64,000 nt of DNA, from the NCBI GenBank assembly GCA_930367215.1, contig OV884060.1, forward strand, positions 10,558,001 to 10,622,000. Direction: 5' to 3'. Origin of the DNA: Pollenia angustigena. Its lineage: Eukaryota; Arthropoda; Insecta; Diptera; Polleniidae. Made by a program: the position numbers and the translations under genes. Position 1 is the stretch's first letter, and every line of letters begins with the position of its first letter. The notes under the pieces are model-generated. The model was not told the origin of the DNA, made no database searches, and was given only the letters and a program-made list of their open reading frames with translations. Of the stretch, positions 55,214 to 64,000 are shown piece by piece.

Positions 55214-58200
55214 CAGCTTCCTAAATATGTAAACAACTGCAAATATAATAACACAGATTATTATTATTGTTGTAATGCTGATACCATAATGTGTCAGATG
55301 ATGAACGTTGAGTTGTGTAGTTAATCCAAATAAACTGGTTGCTGTTGGGATGTCCGGAATTTTGTATATTTCCATTTCACCAGCAATCTTAACGTGAGCA
55401 ATCGCTGGTATGAATTTCGAGATGTTAATTGTTGGGAAAACATAGCTTACTTCTGAATCATATACATCGTAAGCCCAAAGATTTACTTCAGCTGAATCGA
55501 GTTGACATTCAGCATACAATTTTAATATACCAGCACCTTTTATTATGATCGGATGGATTTTATCGTTACATATTACATCTGCTGACGTATCTTCCTTAAC
55601 AGAAAATACCCAAGAGTTTGCAGTGTGCATCTGTTGCCAATAGTTCTTGAATCTTTTTATTTCTATTTCGCAACTATTAGGAATATTATTCGTCTTTAAG
55701 AAGAGTTCCATCTCGCAACTAGTTGTACCTCTCATCTTAAACATTGGATGAATTTGGTTGCATAACATCAGCTGATTCATTTTTTGACAATGACCAAATT
55801 CATTATTGTCTAACTTGTAGTATGAATTCTTTCGTTCATTGACAAGAATATATCTGTCGGTTGTATAAATTTTTATAGATAATCCGTCGTGTAGAATGGG
55901 ATACGTATAAATTTCATACGCTTGAAGAATCTCCTTGTTGATTAAAGGAAGACGTATATTAAACAGGATGAAATCTGTCGTTGTTCTTGTTGATACCTGA
56001 GCCACTCTTTCCATTTCAATAGGATTTTCTGAAGGAAGACGCAAGTTCCGACTTATCTTTGTCTTGATCATTTCAATTTGTTGCTTAAATTTCTTTACAG
56101 GCAGTATTCGGTGAATGAAGTTGCCTTTCAAATTAAAAAGAACTTCAATTATGTCTTCTTGTACTTGCTCAAATATTTCCACCGATATCAAAATGTTTGT
56201 TATTGCTCTGATTCGTGCTGCTTCATCTTTCGTCACATGTATTTCGGTCTCCAATGACTTTATGGACTCGCTCAGCTTTACAATATTTTTAAAAACAACC
56301 TTATTTTCTTTTTTAATCACATCCAATGTCATATCTTGAACAGATGAAATATTTTGAATGACGTTCAGCATCTTCAGATTATCTTCAGAGCCTTGTTTCA
56401 ATTTTCGTGATATTCTATCGGCATGTTCTTCATCCATCAAACCGAATAATGCATGCTGTATACTTCCCACGAATGGCAAAAGAGATCGTGTTTTACGTCT
56501 TGGAACTGAAGACATTATTAATTCATGCCTGTTCAACACCCGATCATACATAGTATATAGGTTTTGTTCTGCTGATGATGAAAATATTTGCTTCGTTTTT
56601 CTTAAATTGTCAAGTGTACTTTTCGCTTCATCTAGGAATGATTTGGCTTCTATATAATCCGATATGTTGACATGTACTAAAATATTCCACGAGCTTGTTG
56701 ATAACCCTACCGTTTCTACCTTTTCAAAAAATATACCTGTCTTATTACTAAATTCTTTTATATCAAATTGGGCATTAATCGGATTAAGTATGGATAGTAA
56801 TGATAACAAAACCAATAACATATTTTTATTTTTCAATCTTTTAGTGACGTTATTGCTACGGGTATTATAATTAATATCATTATTACTACAACTTCTTTCA
56901 GTTTTGCTCTTAGCATTATTACCTAAATGTGAATACTTTGCATTTTCTTCTTTATTTATTAACGTAGTCACTTTTTTAATGTCGTCTTCGACATCATCAG
57001 CGGGAAAAGGACAAACATTGTGAATTGACCTTTTGGTCTCCCCATTGCTTGTCCTTACATCCACCATTCTACATAAACCATCCGATCCTAATATGGTTCG
57101 GATGATCCTCCCCCGCCTCCAGCTCATTGGAGGAATGTTGTCCTCTTTTAGTAGAACTAATGTTCCCGGCTTAAGATTTTCTATAGGTTTTTTCCATTTG
57201 TACCTTTTTTGTAATTCGGATAAGTATTCTAATGACCATCGACTCCAGAATTCTTCCATATTGGATTGCACTGATTTCCAATGCTCTCGTACATTATGAT
57301 AGCACTGATTATTTAATGAATCATTAAAAGTGGTCAATGACTCACCAATTAGAAAGTGTCCTGGAGTTAAGACATGCAAGTCATTAGGATCATCGGACAA
57401 AGGAGTCAACGGTCGTGAATTTAAAATTGCTTCTATTTGTGTCATAAGAGTATATAATTCCTCGTACGTCATTGTGCCCTCTGTTACTGTATAAAAATGT
57501 TTTTTCACTGACTTTACGACGGCTTCCCATAATCCTCCTACATGAGGTGACCTTGCTGGTATGGTTAGCCATTCAATGCTATTATTTTCACAGAAAATAT
57601 TTAAATTCCTCTTGTGATTGGATTCAGAAAAAAGTTGATAAATTCTATTTAAACTGTTAGCAGCCCCTACAAAGTTCGTTGCATTGTCCGAAAAAATTTT
57701 CTGTGGACAACCTCTCCTAGCTACAAACCTTTTTAAGGCCCCTATAAATGCTGCTGAGGTTAAATCTGAAACTACTTCCAAATGCACGGCTTTTGTAGAA
57801 AAACAAACAAATACACATACATATGACTTGTCTGTCTTTTTTCCTCTAATTTTATAATGAATTGTAATGGGACCCAGAAAATCTATTCCTACATTTAAAA
57901 ATGGACGAGTCCTTATAACCCGATCTTTCGGTAAGTTTCCCATCAACTGATGCAACTGTCTTGGTCCTTTTCTAAAACATCTATAACATTTGCTAACAAT
58001 TCCCTTTGTCAACTGTCTACCATTCAATGGCCAAAAACGTTGTCTAGTTATTGTTAATAATCCTTGAGGGCCTATATGTAGATGTTCTTTATGTATTTGT
58101 TCTATTAACAATCTAACAATATCATCTTTGTAAGGTAGAACAATTGGATGTTTAGCCTCAAAAGTTAAGGAACTATTTTCTAACCTACCTCCCACTCTAA

Positions 58201-61200
58201 TCAGTTCCTGGTTGTCCAAAAAAGGGCATAATGTTGTAAGTTTTGATGATTTTGGAAGCATCTTTTTACGTTTTAATATGGTTAATTCTTCTCCAAAGTG
58301 TTCCTTTTGAATATTTTTTAAAATAAATTTTAATGCTTCTTTTCTGAAAAATAAAAATGGTTTAGATTTTTGTCTTTTACTTAAATGAATGAACTTTAAA
58401 ATATATGCTATACTATTTTGAAGAAAGTTAAATTTGTTCCTATGATTAATTGTGTTATATAAAGAGTCGACCTTTTTTACCAGCAAAACATTAACTCTTC
58501 TTTTTTGTTCTGGAATTTTTGGTTCCAAAATAAATGAAGAGTAATACGGCTCGGTTTTCTGTAAAAATTTTGGACCTTTAAACCAAAATTCATTTTGAAT
58601 TAATTCTTTTGCCATTAGTCCTCTAGATATAAGGTCCGCTGGATTTTCTTCCGACCTTACATGTCTCCAATATTCTATATTAGTATTAGATTGTATGAAA
58701 TTAATTCTGTTAGATACAAACAATTGCAAATTTGCCGGATCCAACTTTAACCAGCTTAATACAATGGAAGAATCAGTGTAAAAGAAAAAGTTTTTAAACT
58801 CAATTTTAAGACTCTCTATTACTACTTTCATCAACTCTGTTAGTAATACACTGGCACATAATTCCAACCGTGGAAGTGTAATCAATTTAATTGGAGCAAC
58901 TCTTGATTTTGATGCTACCAAATTTGAATGTACATTTCCATAGCTGTCTATTGACCTTATATAAATTGCTGCACCATATGCTTTCATTGAAGCATCACTA
59001 AAGCCATGTAATTCTACAAGTGTTGGTTTTACACTAATAAAATGTCTAGGTATTGTTATTTCATTTAAATATTTAAAATTATTTTTTATCTTTTCCCATT
59101 TGTGACTAATTTCTTTTGGTACTTTTTCATCCCAATTTATTTTTAATTTCCATAATTCTTGCATCAGTATTTTTGTACTCACCACGACAGGTCCAACTAA
59201 TCCTAGCGGATCAAATAATCTAGAAATTTCTGACAGTATGGTTCTTTTTGAAATGGTTTCGCCAGCCTCCCATTTACAGTTTAGGCTTAGTTCGTCTGCG
59301 TTTGGATTCCATATAACACCTAGAGTTTTAATAAAATTTGAACCTTCTGATTTAATATTAAGACTTTCTACTATATGGTTTTCATTTACTCCATTTAATA
59401 AAGACATATCATTTGCACACCATTTTCTTAAAGGCATACCAAACTCTAGCAAAATTTTGTTTAAATTTTTTCTAAGTATTGTAACCTTTTCTAATGAATC
59501 TCCTCCGGTCATTAAATCATCCATATAAAAATCATTTTTTATGATTGCGGATTCTTCCGGAAATTGATTTGTTTTCCAATCTGCAATTTTTTGCAGGCAT
59601 TTAACTGCTAAATATGGGGCTGATGTCGTACCATAAGTTACAGTTTTGAGGGCGTATGTTTTTAATTGCTCTGTTGGGTTAAAACGCCAGAATATTAACT
59701 GATATTTTAAATCATTCTCTGATACCCAAATCTGCCTGTACATTTTTTCTATGTCGGCTGAAAAAACAAATCGATGTTTTCTAAATCTTAGTAGAATATT
59801 AAAAAGGTTTTCCTGAAGTTTAGGACCCGTGTGCATAATATCGTTCAATGATATATTTGTTGTAGTTTTGCATGATGCATCAAACACAACTCTCAACTTT
59901 GTAGTTGTACTTTCAGGTCTAATAACACAATGATGTGGTACATAATACACATTATTTCTTAAATTTTTAATGTTTATTAATTTCATATGCCCCATTTCCA
60001 AATATTGTAACATAAACTCCTTATATTGTTGACCTATTTCCGGATTTTTGCTTAATTTTCTTTCTAGAGAAAAAAATCTTCTTTTAGCTACAAAGTCAGA
60101 ATTGCCCAATTTGCTAATATGGTCTTTAAAAGGTATTGCTACTTGAAATTTTCCATCTGCCAATCTCTTAATATTCTGATCAAATAATTTTTCGCACTTC
60201 TCTTCCATGGCTGTTAAATGATTTATTTTTGGTACTTCTTCTAGTTCCCAAAATTTTTCCAATATACCTTCGCATGTTGTGTTTACCGTAACTTTAGTAT
60301 TTTCACTAATACCATCTAACTTTGTCATACTGTAGGCTACCCAACCCAATTTTGTGTTCTGTAATTTTGTTTTTGTTGTTTTATCTTGTATTTTCCCATT
60401 GCATATGAGATCAAATACAAATTCGTTTGATAGAAGTAAATCAACTCCTCTTGGTATATTGTATTGAGGATCTGCTAACTTAGTATTGGCAGGAAAATTT
60501 CCTGCTAACATCTTAGAACTTGGTACATCAGACACAATCTTATTCATTACCACAGCATTTAAGAAAGTTTTATATTCAGATACCTTTGATTTAATGTTTA
60601 TGCCTATTTGTTCCTGTACCGATGATTTTTTCATTTGTAATCCCTCTATTTTTTTATTTATCTTAATAATATCAGGTAATTTTAATTTGTTTTTAAATTC
60701 TTTTGTTATTATATTTAGCTGAGAACCATTATCTAATAATACTCGACAGTCTATCCATTTATTATCTCCAGTTTTAACTTGAACAATTGCTGTAGATAAG
60801 AAGACGTAATCATTATTATTATCTTCATTATCACTGTTTACCAATACCGTTTTCTGCTGGAATTTTTCTTCATGGAGAAGAGTGTTATGGTCATGTTTGC
60901 ATATTCTGCAATTGAAGTTAGTAGGGCATTTTTTTGTAAAATGACCTGAGGAAAGACATTTGTGACATACTTTAAAATCTTTTACCTTCTCCAATCTATC
61001 TTTAACAGATAAACTTCTAAATTTGGAACATCTAAATAAATTATGATTTATAGAGCATCCCAATAAGCATTTCATGTTACTTGACCCAAAATCCTCTTTC
61101 TGTTCTTCTTGCTTTCTAGAATATTGAAATTCTTTTCTGTTATTTTCCCGAAAATTATTTGTTTCATGATCCCATTTTGTAAACTGCTGACATGCATCTA

Positions 61201-61417
61201 GAGAATATTGAATTTGTTGCAAAAATTCAATCAATTGGTCTACCTTTGGCAATTCTCTAGATGCACCCAAAAATTGCTCAAATTGGATTCTCATTTGATA
61301 ATCCAATTTTCTTTGCAATATAAAACAGATTAAGGATTGATACATTTCCGCTGGATCAATTTTCACTACATTTAATGCTTGCAAACTTTCGTTTATTATA
61401 TCTATAAAATTTCCCAC
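55157..61417 (-). CDS. BEL/Pao (roo-like) gag-C/pol/env-like polyprotein
   Basis: A single open frame of 2086 codons from the first Met; it is open to 61519 and the true gag start lies elsewhere. Domains in order: gag DUF1759 remainder (1-80); zinc knuckle C151-x2-C-x4-H-x4-C164 and a second C170-x2-C; aspartic protease LLDNGS at about 227-232; reverse transcriptase with YMDD at 631-634; RNase H (HGFSDAS, FYTDSS, about 800-930); integrase HHCC region (HKEHLHIG, about 1100) and catalytic D1179 (GIDFLGP), D1244 (SDNATNF) and E1298 (GGLWEAV); DUF5641 chromodomain-like tail (about 1390-1460); env-like part from about 1533 with signal peptide MLLVLLSLLSILNPINA, furin-like RRKTR (about 1640) followed by a hydrophobic stretch, and a transmembrane helix near 2045-2070. 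No internal stop over 6.2 kb suggests recent activity of the parent. The env-like region is fused in frame to pol. Confidence 0.95.
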   Translation of the reverse strand: MGNFIDIINESLQALNVVKIDPAEMYQSLICFILQRKLDYQMRIQFEQFLGASRELPKVDQLIEFLQQIQYSLDACQQFTKWDHETNNFRENNRKEFQYSRKQEEQKEDFGSSNMKCLLGCSINHNLFRCSKFRSLSVKDRLEKVKDFKVCHKCLSSGHFTKKCPTNFNCRICKHDHNTLLHEEKFQQKTVLVNSDNEDNNNDYVFLSTAIVQVKTGDNKWIDCRVLLDNGSQLNIITKEFKNKLKLPDIIKINKKIEGLQMKKSSVQEQIGINIKSKVSEYKTFLNAVVMNKIVSDVPSSKMLAGNFPANTKLADPQYNIPRGVDLLLSNEFVFDLICNGKIQDKTTKTKLQNTKLGWVAYSMTKLDGISENTKVTVNTTCEGILEKFWELEEVPKINHLTAMEEKCEKLFDQNIKRLADGKFQVAIPFKDHISKLGNSDFVAKRRFFSLERKLSKNPEIGQQYKEFMLQYLEMGHMKLINIKNLRNNVYYVPHHCVIRPESTTTKLRVVFDASCKTTTNISLNDIMHTGPKLQENLFNILLRFRKHRFVFSADIEKMYRQIWVSENDLKYQLIFWRFNPTEQLKTYALKTVTYGTTSAPYLAVKCLQKIADWKTNQFPEESAIIKNDFYMDDLMTGGDSLEKVTILRKNLNKILLEFGMPLRKWCANDMSLLNGVNENHIVESLNIKSEGSNFIKTLGVIWNPNADELSLNCKWEAGETISKRTILSEISRLFDPLGLVGPVVVSTKILMQELWKLKINWDEKVPKEISHKWEKIKNNFKYLNEITIPRHFISVKPTLVELHGFSDASMKAYGAAIYIRSIDSYGNVHSNLVASKSRVAPIKLITLPRLELCASVLLTELMKVVIESLKIEFKNFFFYTDSSIVLSWLKLDPANLQLFVSNRINFIQSNTNIEYWRHVRSEENPADLISRGLMAKELIQNEFWFKGPKFLQKTEPYYSSFILEPKIPEQKRRVNVLLVKKVDSLYNTINHRNKFNFLQNSIAYILKFIHLSKRQKSKPFLFFRKEALKFILKNIQKEHFGEELTILKRKKMLPKSSKLTTLCPFLDNQELIRVGGRLENSSLTFEAKHPIVLPYKDDIVRLLIEQIHKEHLHIGPQGLLTITRQRFWPLNGRQLTKGIVSKCYRCFRKGPRQLHQLMGNLPKDRVIRTRPFLNVGIDFLGPITIHYKIRGKKTDKSYVCVFVCFSTKAVHLEVVSDLTSAAFIGALKRFVARRGCPQKIFSDNATNFVGAANSLNRIYQLFSESNHKRNLNIFCENNSIEWLTIPARSPHVGGLWEAVVKSVKKHFYTVTEGTMTYEELYTLMTQIEAILNSRPLTPLSDDPNDLHVLTPGHFLIGESLTTFNDSLNNQCYHNVREHWKSVQSNMEEFWSRWSLEYLSELQKRYKWKKPIENLKPGTLVLLKEDNIPPMSWRRGRIIRTILGSDGLCRMVDVRTSNGETKRSIHNVCPFPADDVEDDIKKVTTLINKEENAKYSHLGNNAKSKTERSCSNNDINYNTRSNNVTKRLKNKNMLLVLLSLLSILNPINAQFDIKEFSNKTGIFFEKVETVGLSTSSWNILVHVNISDYIEAKSFLDEAKSTLDNLRKTKQIFSSSAEQNLYTMYDRVLNRHELIMSSVPRRKTRSLLPFVGSIQHALFGLMDEEHADRISRKLKQGSEDNLKMLNVIQNISSVQDMTLDVIKKENKVVFKNIVKLSESIKSLETEIHVTKDEAARIRAITNILISVEIFEQVQEDIIEVLFNLKGNFIHRILPVKKFKQQIEMIKTKISRNLRLPSENPIEMERVAQVSTRTTTDFILFNIRLPLINKEILQAYEIYTYPILHDGLSIKIYTTDRYILVNERKNSYYKLDNNEFGHCQKMNQLMLCNQIHPMFKMRGTTSCEMELFLKTNNIPNSCEIEIKRFKNYWQQMHTANSWVFSVKEDTSADVICNDKIHPIIIKGAGILKLYAECQLDSAEVNLWAYDVYDSEVSYVFPTINISKFIPAIAHVKIAGEMEIYKIPDIPTATSLFGLTTQLNVHHLTHYGISITTIIIICVIIFAVVYIFRKLCIISSNYLPATVALPRLM

Positions 61418-61519
61418 ACTTTTAGAATTAAACTTTACTGAAGGAGCGTCAAGAATAGATTTAAAATAAATTGAGGTAGTAGCTCTATTATTCGAATAAT
61501 ATTTTTCTAAAATATTCCA
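61418..61519 (-). pseudogene. gag continuation up to the insertion edge
   Basis: The pol frame is open upstream of its first Met to 61519 and reads gag sequence (NILEKYYSNNRATTS, YFKSILDAPSVKFN). At 61519/61520 it abuts AGCCC and Transib coding sequence, with no LTR on this side. The sequence here continues the gag frame that ends at 55026 on the plus strand. Confidence 0.9.
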
Positions 61520-63254
61520 AGCCCGATAGGCAACAATGCCTCACTCATTACAGTTGCGCCATGTACTAAAATCTTGTGCATTGTAGGTGTCATAGGATGC
61601 CAGGGATATAGAGTAACGTAAAGTTTTGCAGTGTCTAAGCAATAATTGGCAAACTCGTGCAAATGGATTTTGTGACCACTTGTAATTACTTCAATAATAA
61701 CTTTGATCCGGTAGATGAAATCCAATGCAATTCCAGTTATTTCTGCAGCTAATTCAGGATTGGAAAAAAATCGTCTGCTGGTGTTACCATCGTTGCTGTT
61801 TCCAAATCCAGTCTTCGGTACATCCACTATTAGCCCTAATTCACTTCTAAATTTTTCTTGGATAGTTTTTTTCCTCTCATTAACAATAGTTTTGTCCTCA
61901 TCCGATCTTAATTGCCACTTTTTTACTGTGAGTTTATACGATAGGTGTAATATGCTCTCAAATAGACGAATTCTGGCGTGCAAAGTAGATAATCCGAAAG
62001 AAAGTGCATCTACGTCTATATCCCTTTTGATTTTCAAATTGTTAAATTCTTTTGAAGTAGCCCCACAAATATAGCACTTCATTGTGGACGTAGTTTGTGT
62101 TGCGGCATTACATACTTTTGCATCTATCATTGTAAATACCATTGTATGTTTTATGGAATATAACTTTCCTTCCATTAAAAAATTAGTGTTTTGTAATGTA
62201 GTAATGGCATCTTGTACATAATTAATTTCTTCTTGGATTACATCTACAGTTTCTTTAACAAATCTGATGCGAATAGGTCTACAATATCGCGGTGATGAAG
62301 GAGTTGGATTTTGCCATAATATTTTCTCCTTTTTTGCACCATATATTAGTCGAAGCGGTACGAAACTACTCTGAAAAATATGAGAATCAGAAGCATCATT
62401 TTTCATCTTTTGCTTAAATTGTGCCTGGTGTGATCCATCGCAGCCCCATTTGCTTATTAGTTCGAGGGAGTTGCATTCTTCTATTTGTGAATCACATAAA
62501 ACATCTTTTAAATATGTAAGTAATCTACTTGCAGTATGATTAAGCAAATCCTGAAGATTTATTTGAGCACATGTTTCCGTTACTTCAAATGATTCTTTTG
62601 GAGGATAGCATTCACTTTTCTCTCTCTGCAGAATTTTGTAGCTAGGATAAACCTTCTTAGCGGCACTTCGGATTATTTCATATTGTTTTCGAGAAAGATC
62701 AGCTTCTACAAATATAGAAAGAGCCTTTAGAGGGGTTAGCTGTTTTACTTTATCCTCTTGTACAGCTTTGTATGCTTTATTTTTGTAGCTCTTGCCGGAG
62801 AAGACACAATTTCTTTAAGCAGACCTGAGGCATCTTTTTTTCCAGACGTTTGTAGTTGTGTTTGGGTAGCGTGCATCAATAAATCAGCATCGGTTTGAGT
62901 TCGCAAGATTTCAGTTTTTCTTCTCTTACTTCTTTCGGTCAATTCAACAAACGGCTTTTGTAGTCGTTTTGAAGATGAACTCCCAAAAAAAGGTATTGTC
63001 ACTGTTCCTTCCAGCCATTTGGCATGCATGCTTACAAATCGATCCTTTTTTCTTTGTGCTGAATGCCAAAATATTTTAAAAAAATATTTGAATTTCTTTA
63101 AGCATTGATTTACTACTGATATGTCACTATCTCCCTGACATTTTGAAATTTCGCACAATTTTCTAACTAAAAATTGTAATTTCTCTTCAACGAGTTTAGA
63201 ACTACATTCTTGTATAATTTGGAATAACTCTAAATTCGTATACACTTTTTCCAT
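61520..63254 (-). pseudogene. Transib (RAG1-like) transposase, N-terminal and central part
   Basis: The minus strand starts MEKVYTNLELFQ (63254). The first frame runs to 62745 and the second is open from about 62790 to 61520, with a one-base frameshift near 62778-62785 in an A-rich stretch. Landmarks: LSRKQYEIIRSAAKK and LQDLLNHTASRL before the core; SKWGCDGSHQ with the first catalytic Asp (62439-62437; RAG1 D600 in WGCDG); VPLRLI and PSSPRYCRPIRI; FTMIDAKVCNA with the second Asp (62124-62122), 19 residues before the Cys of CYICGAT as D708 is before the RAG1 YIC; KTGFGNSNDGNTSRRFF; and PTMHKILVHGATVMSEALLP. The frame is cut after PIG-Leu by the BEL insertion and resumes at 53420. Joined length would be about 680 residues, usual for Transib. 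Confidence 0.92.
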
Positions 63255-64000
63255 TTTACTCTCGAAGCTTCAAAATGGTTCTGATAACAATTTTATGCAA
63301 AAACCACAATATATATTTAAAAAAACTAAGTACCTAGAGCCCAGATTTGATTTTTTATTATATATTATTTTTGTTGTTAATGATTTTAAAAGTTATGGAA
63401 AACAGGTACATTTATTTTGCTCTATTAAATAACGTCCTTTAGCGGCCGCACAGGTGGTTAAAACCCGTTACTTACTGTTTCGCACATCCCTTTTTTTACA
63501 CAGGTAATATTAGGCTTATATGTAATAATTTAAATAAAAACCATCTACGTACAACCAAAACATTTTATGACTGACGAAAGGGTTTCTATCATATGTACCT
63601 ATGCAAGATGAGCAAAAACAGAAAAAAGGTGAAATTTTCAAAAAATCATAAAAAAAAATGGCGCAACAACGCGCAACGTTTTTTTTTTGAATTTAAAAGT
63701 AGAGATTTCAAATTTTATCGTGATATATAAAATTTTTAAGAACTCAGCGGAACTCACCTTCAAAAACCTTTTAAATTTTTTTTTTTTACAAAAAAGTGAA
63801 CAAAAAAATCGTTTTTTTTAATTTCGTACTAATTTTTTTATCATAAAAAATTCAAATAAAATTTTTCTAAAAATTTTCATAATTAGCTGTTTATATAGTC
63901 TTTCACAGAAAAAAAAATTCAATGTAAAATCTTTATTCGTTTATCTACAAAAAAATATATTGTAAACCTCCCAAAACCGTAAAAAGTCAATGAACACGCA
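63255..64000. other. 5' flank of the Transib gene, AT-rich
   Basis: No ORF. The right terminal repeat of the Transib element should lie here or beyond the window. CACAGGTGGTTAAAACC near 63448 is only a partial match to a CACWRTG end, so the terminus is not called. Confidence 0.4.

Noticed and set aside
56115..60722. Plus-strand ORFs inside the BEL polyprotein region
   Set aside because: They are antisense shadows of the 2086-codon minus-strand frame.
61715..62074. Plus-strand 119-codon ORF
   Set aside because: It is antisense to the Transib transposase and has no features of its own.
63448..63464. CACAGGTGGTTAAAACC as the Transib right end
   Set aside because: It matches the CACWRTG pattern only in part, no partner was found on the left side, and no 5-bp duplication can be shown.

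Overview
This is an AT-rich nuclear genomic segment from an animal, most likely a higher (calyptrate) fly. Reasons: low-GC intergenic DNA, BEL/roo-like and Transib elements, Jockey-type LINEs, mariner and hAT fossils, a Helitron end, and the 'TATACCC...GGGTAT' dispersed repeats that I associate with muscoid flies. The species call is inference. I found no host protein-coding gene that I can name. The window is a transposable-element graveyard with several layers of nested insertions.

Layout. 1-1.44 kb: an inverted-repeat MITE carrying a piggyBac-type MITE and a BEL LTR fragment. 1.9-2.5 kb: a CACTGTG-ended MITE. 3.1-9.6 kb: mostly non-repetitive DNA with two divergent exon-like stretches ending in good splice donors, and a dispersed repeat between them. 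9.8-16.2 kb: a piggyBac relic, a 1.16-kb element with a 9-bp target duplication, a hAT-type MITE and a ZMYM1/hAT transposase fossil. 17-20.3 kb: a dispersed repeat with a tRNA-like module and several MITEs. 22.9-26.9 kb: five ~580-bp tandem units built from that repeat family, directly abutting a Helitron 3' portion. 27.6-34.9 kb: LINE relics, MITEs nested three deep, and a 5'-truncated LINE with a 13-bp target duplication. 35-42.2 kb: three mariner fossils, one interrupted by a MITE. 43.8-49.4 kb: small MITEs, a degenerate ACGTATTTTTAACG-type repeat field and a Transib-like MITE. 51.4-52.7 kb: a dispersed repeat split by a long foldback element.

The most informative locus is 53.1-63.3 kb. 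A RAG1-related Transib transposase gene (minus strand) is cut near its C-terminus by a BEL/Pao (roo-like) retrotransposon flanked by AGCCC. The insert still holds an uninterrupted 2086-codon gag-C/pol/env-like frame, but the element is rearranged: the LTR end, PBS and gag N-terminal half lie in opposite orientation to the rest, the two gag halves meet at a CTTG microhomology, and a 188-bp 3' segment is duplicated without a difference. The Transib D, D and E positions are all present, split across the insertion.

No part of the window looks bacterial, and no CRISPR array or operon structure is present.
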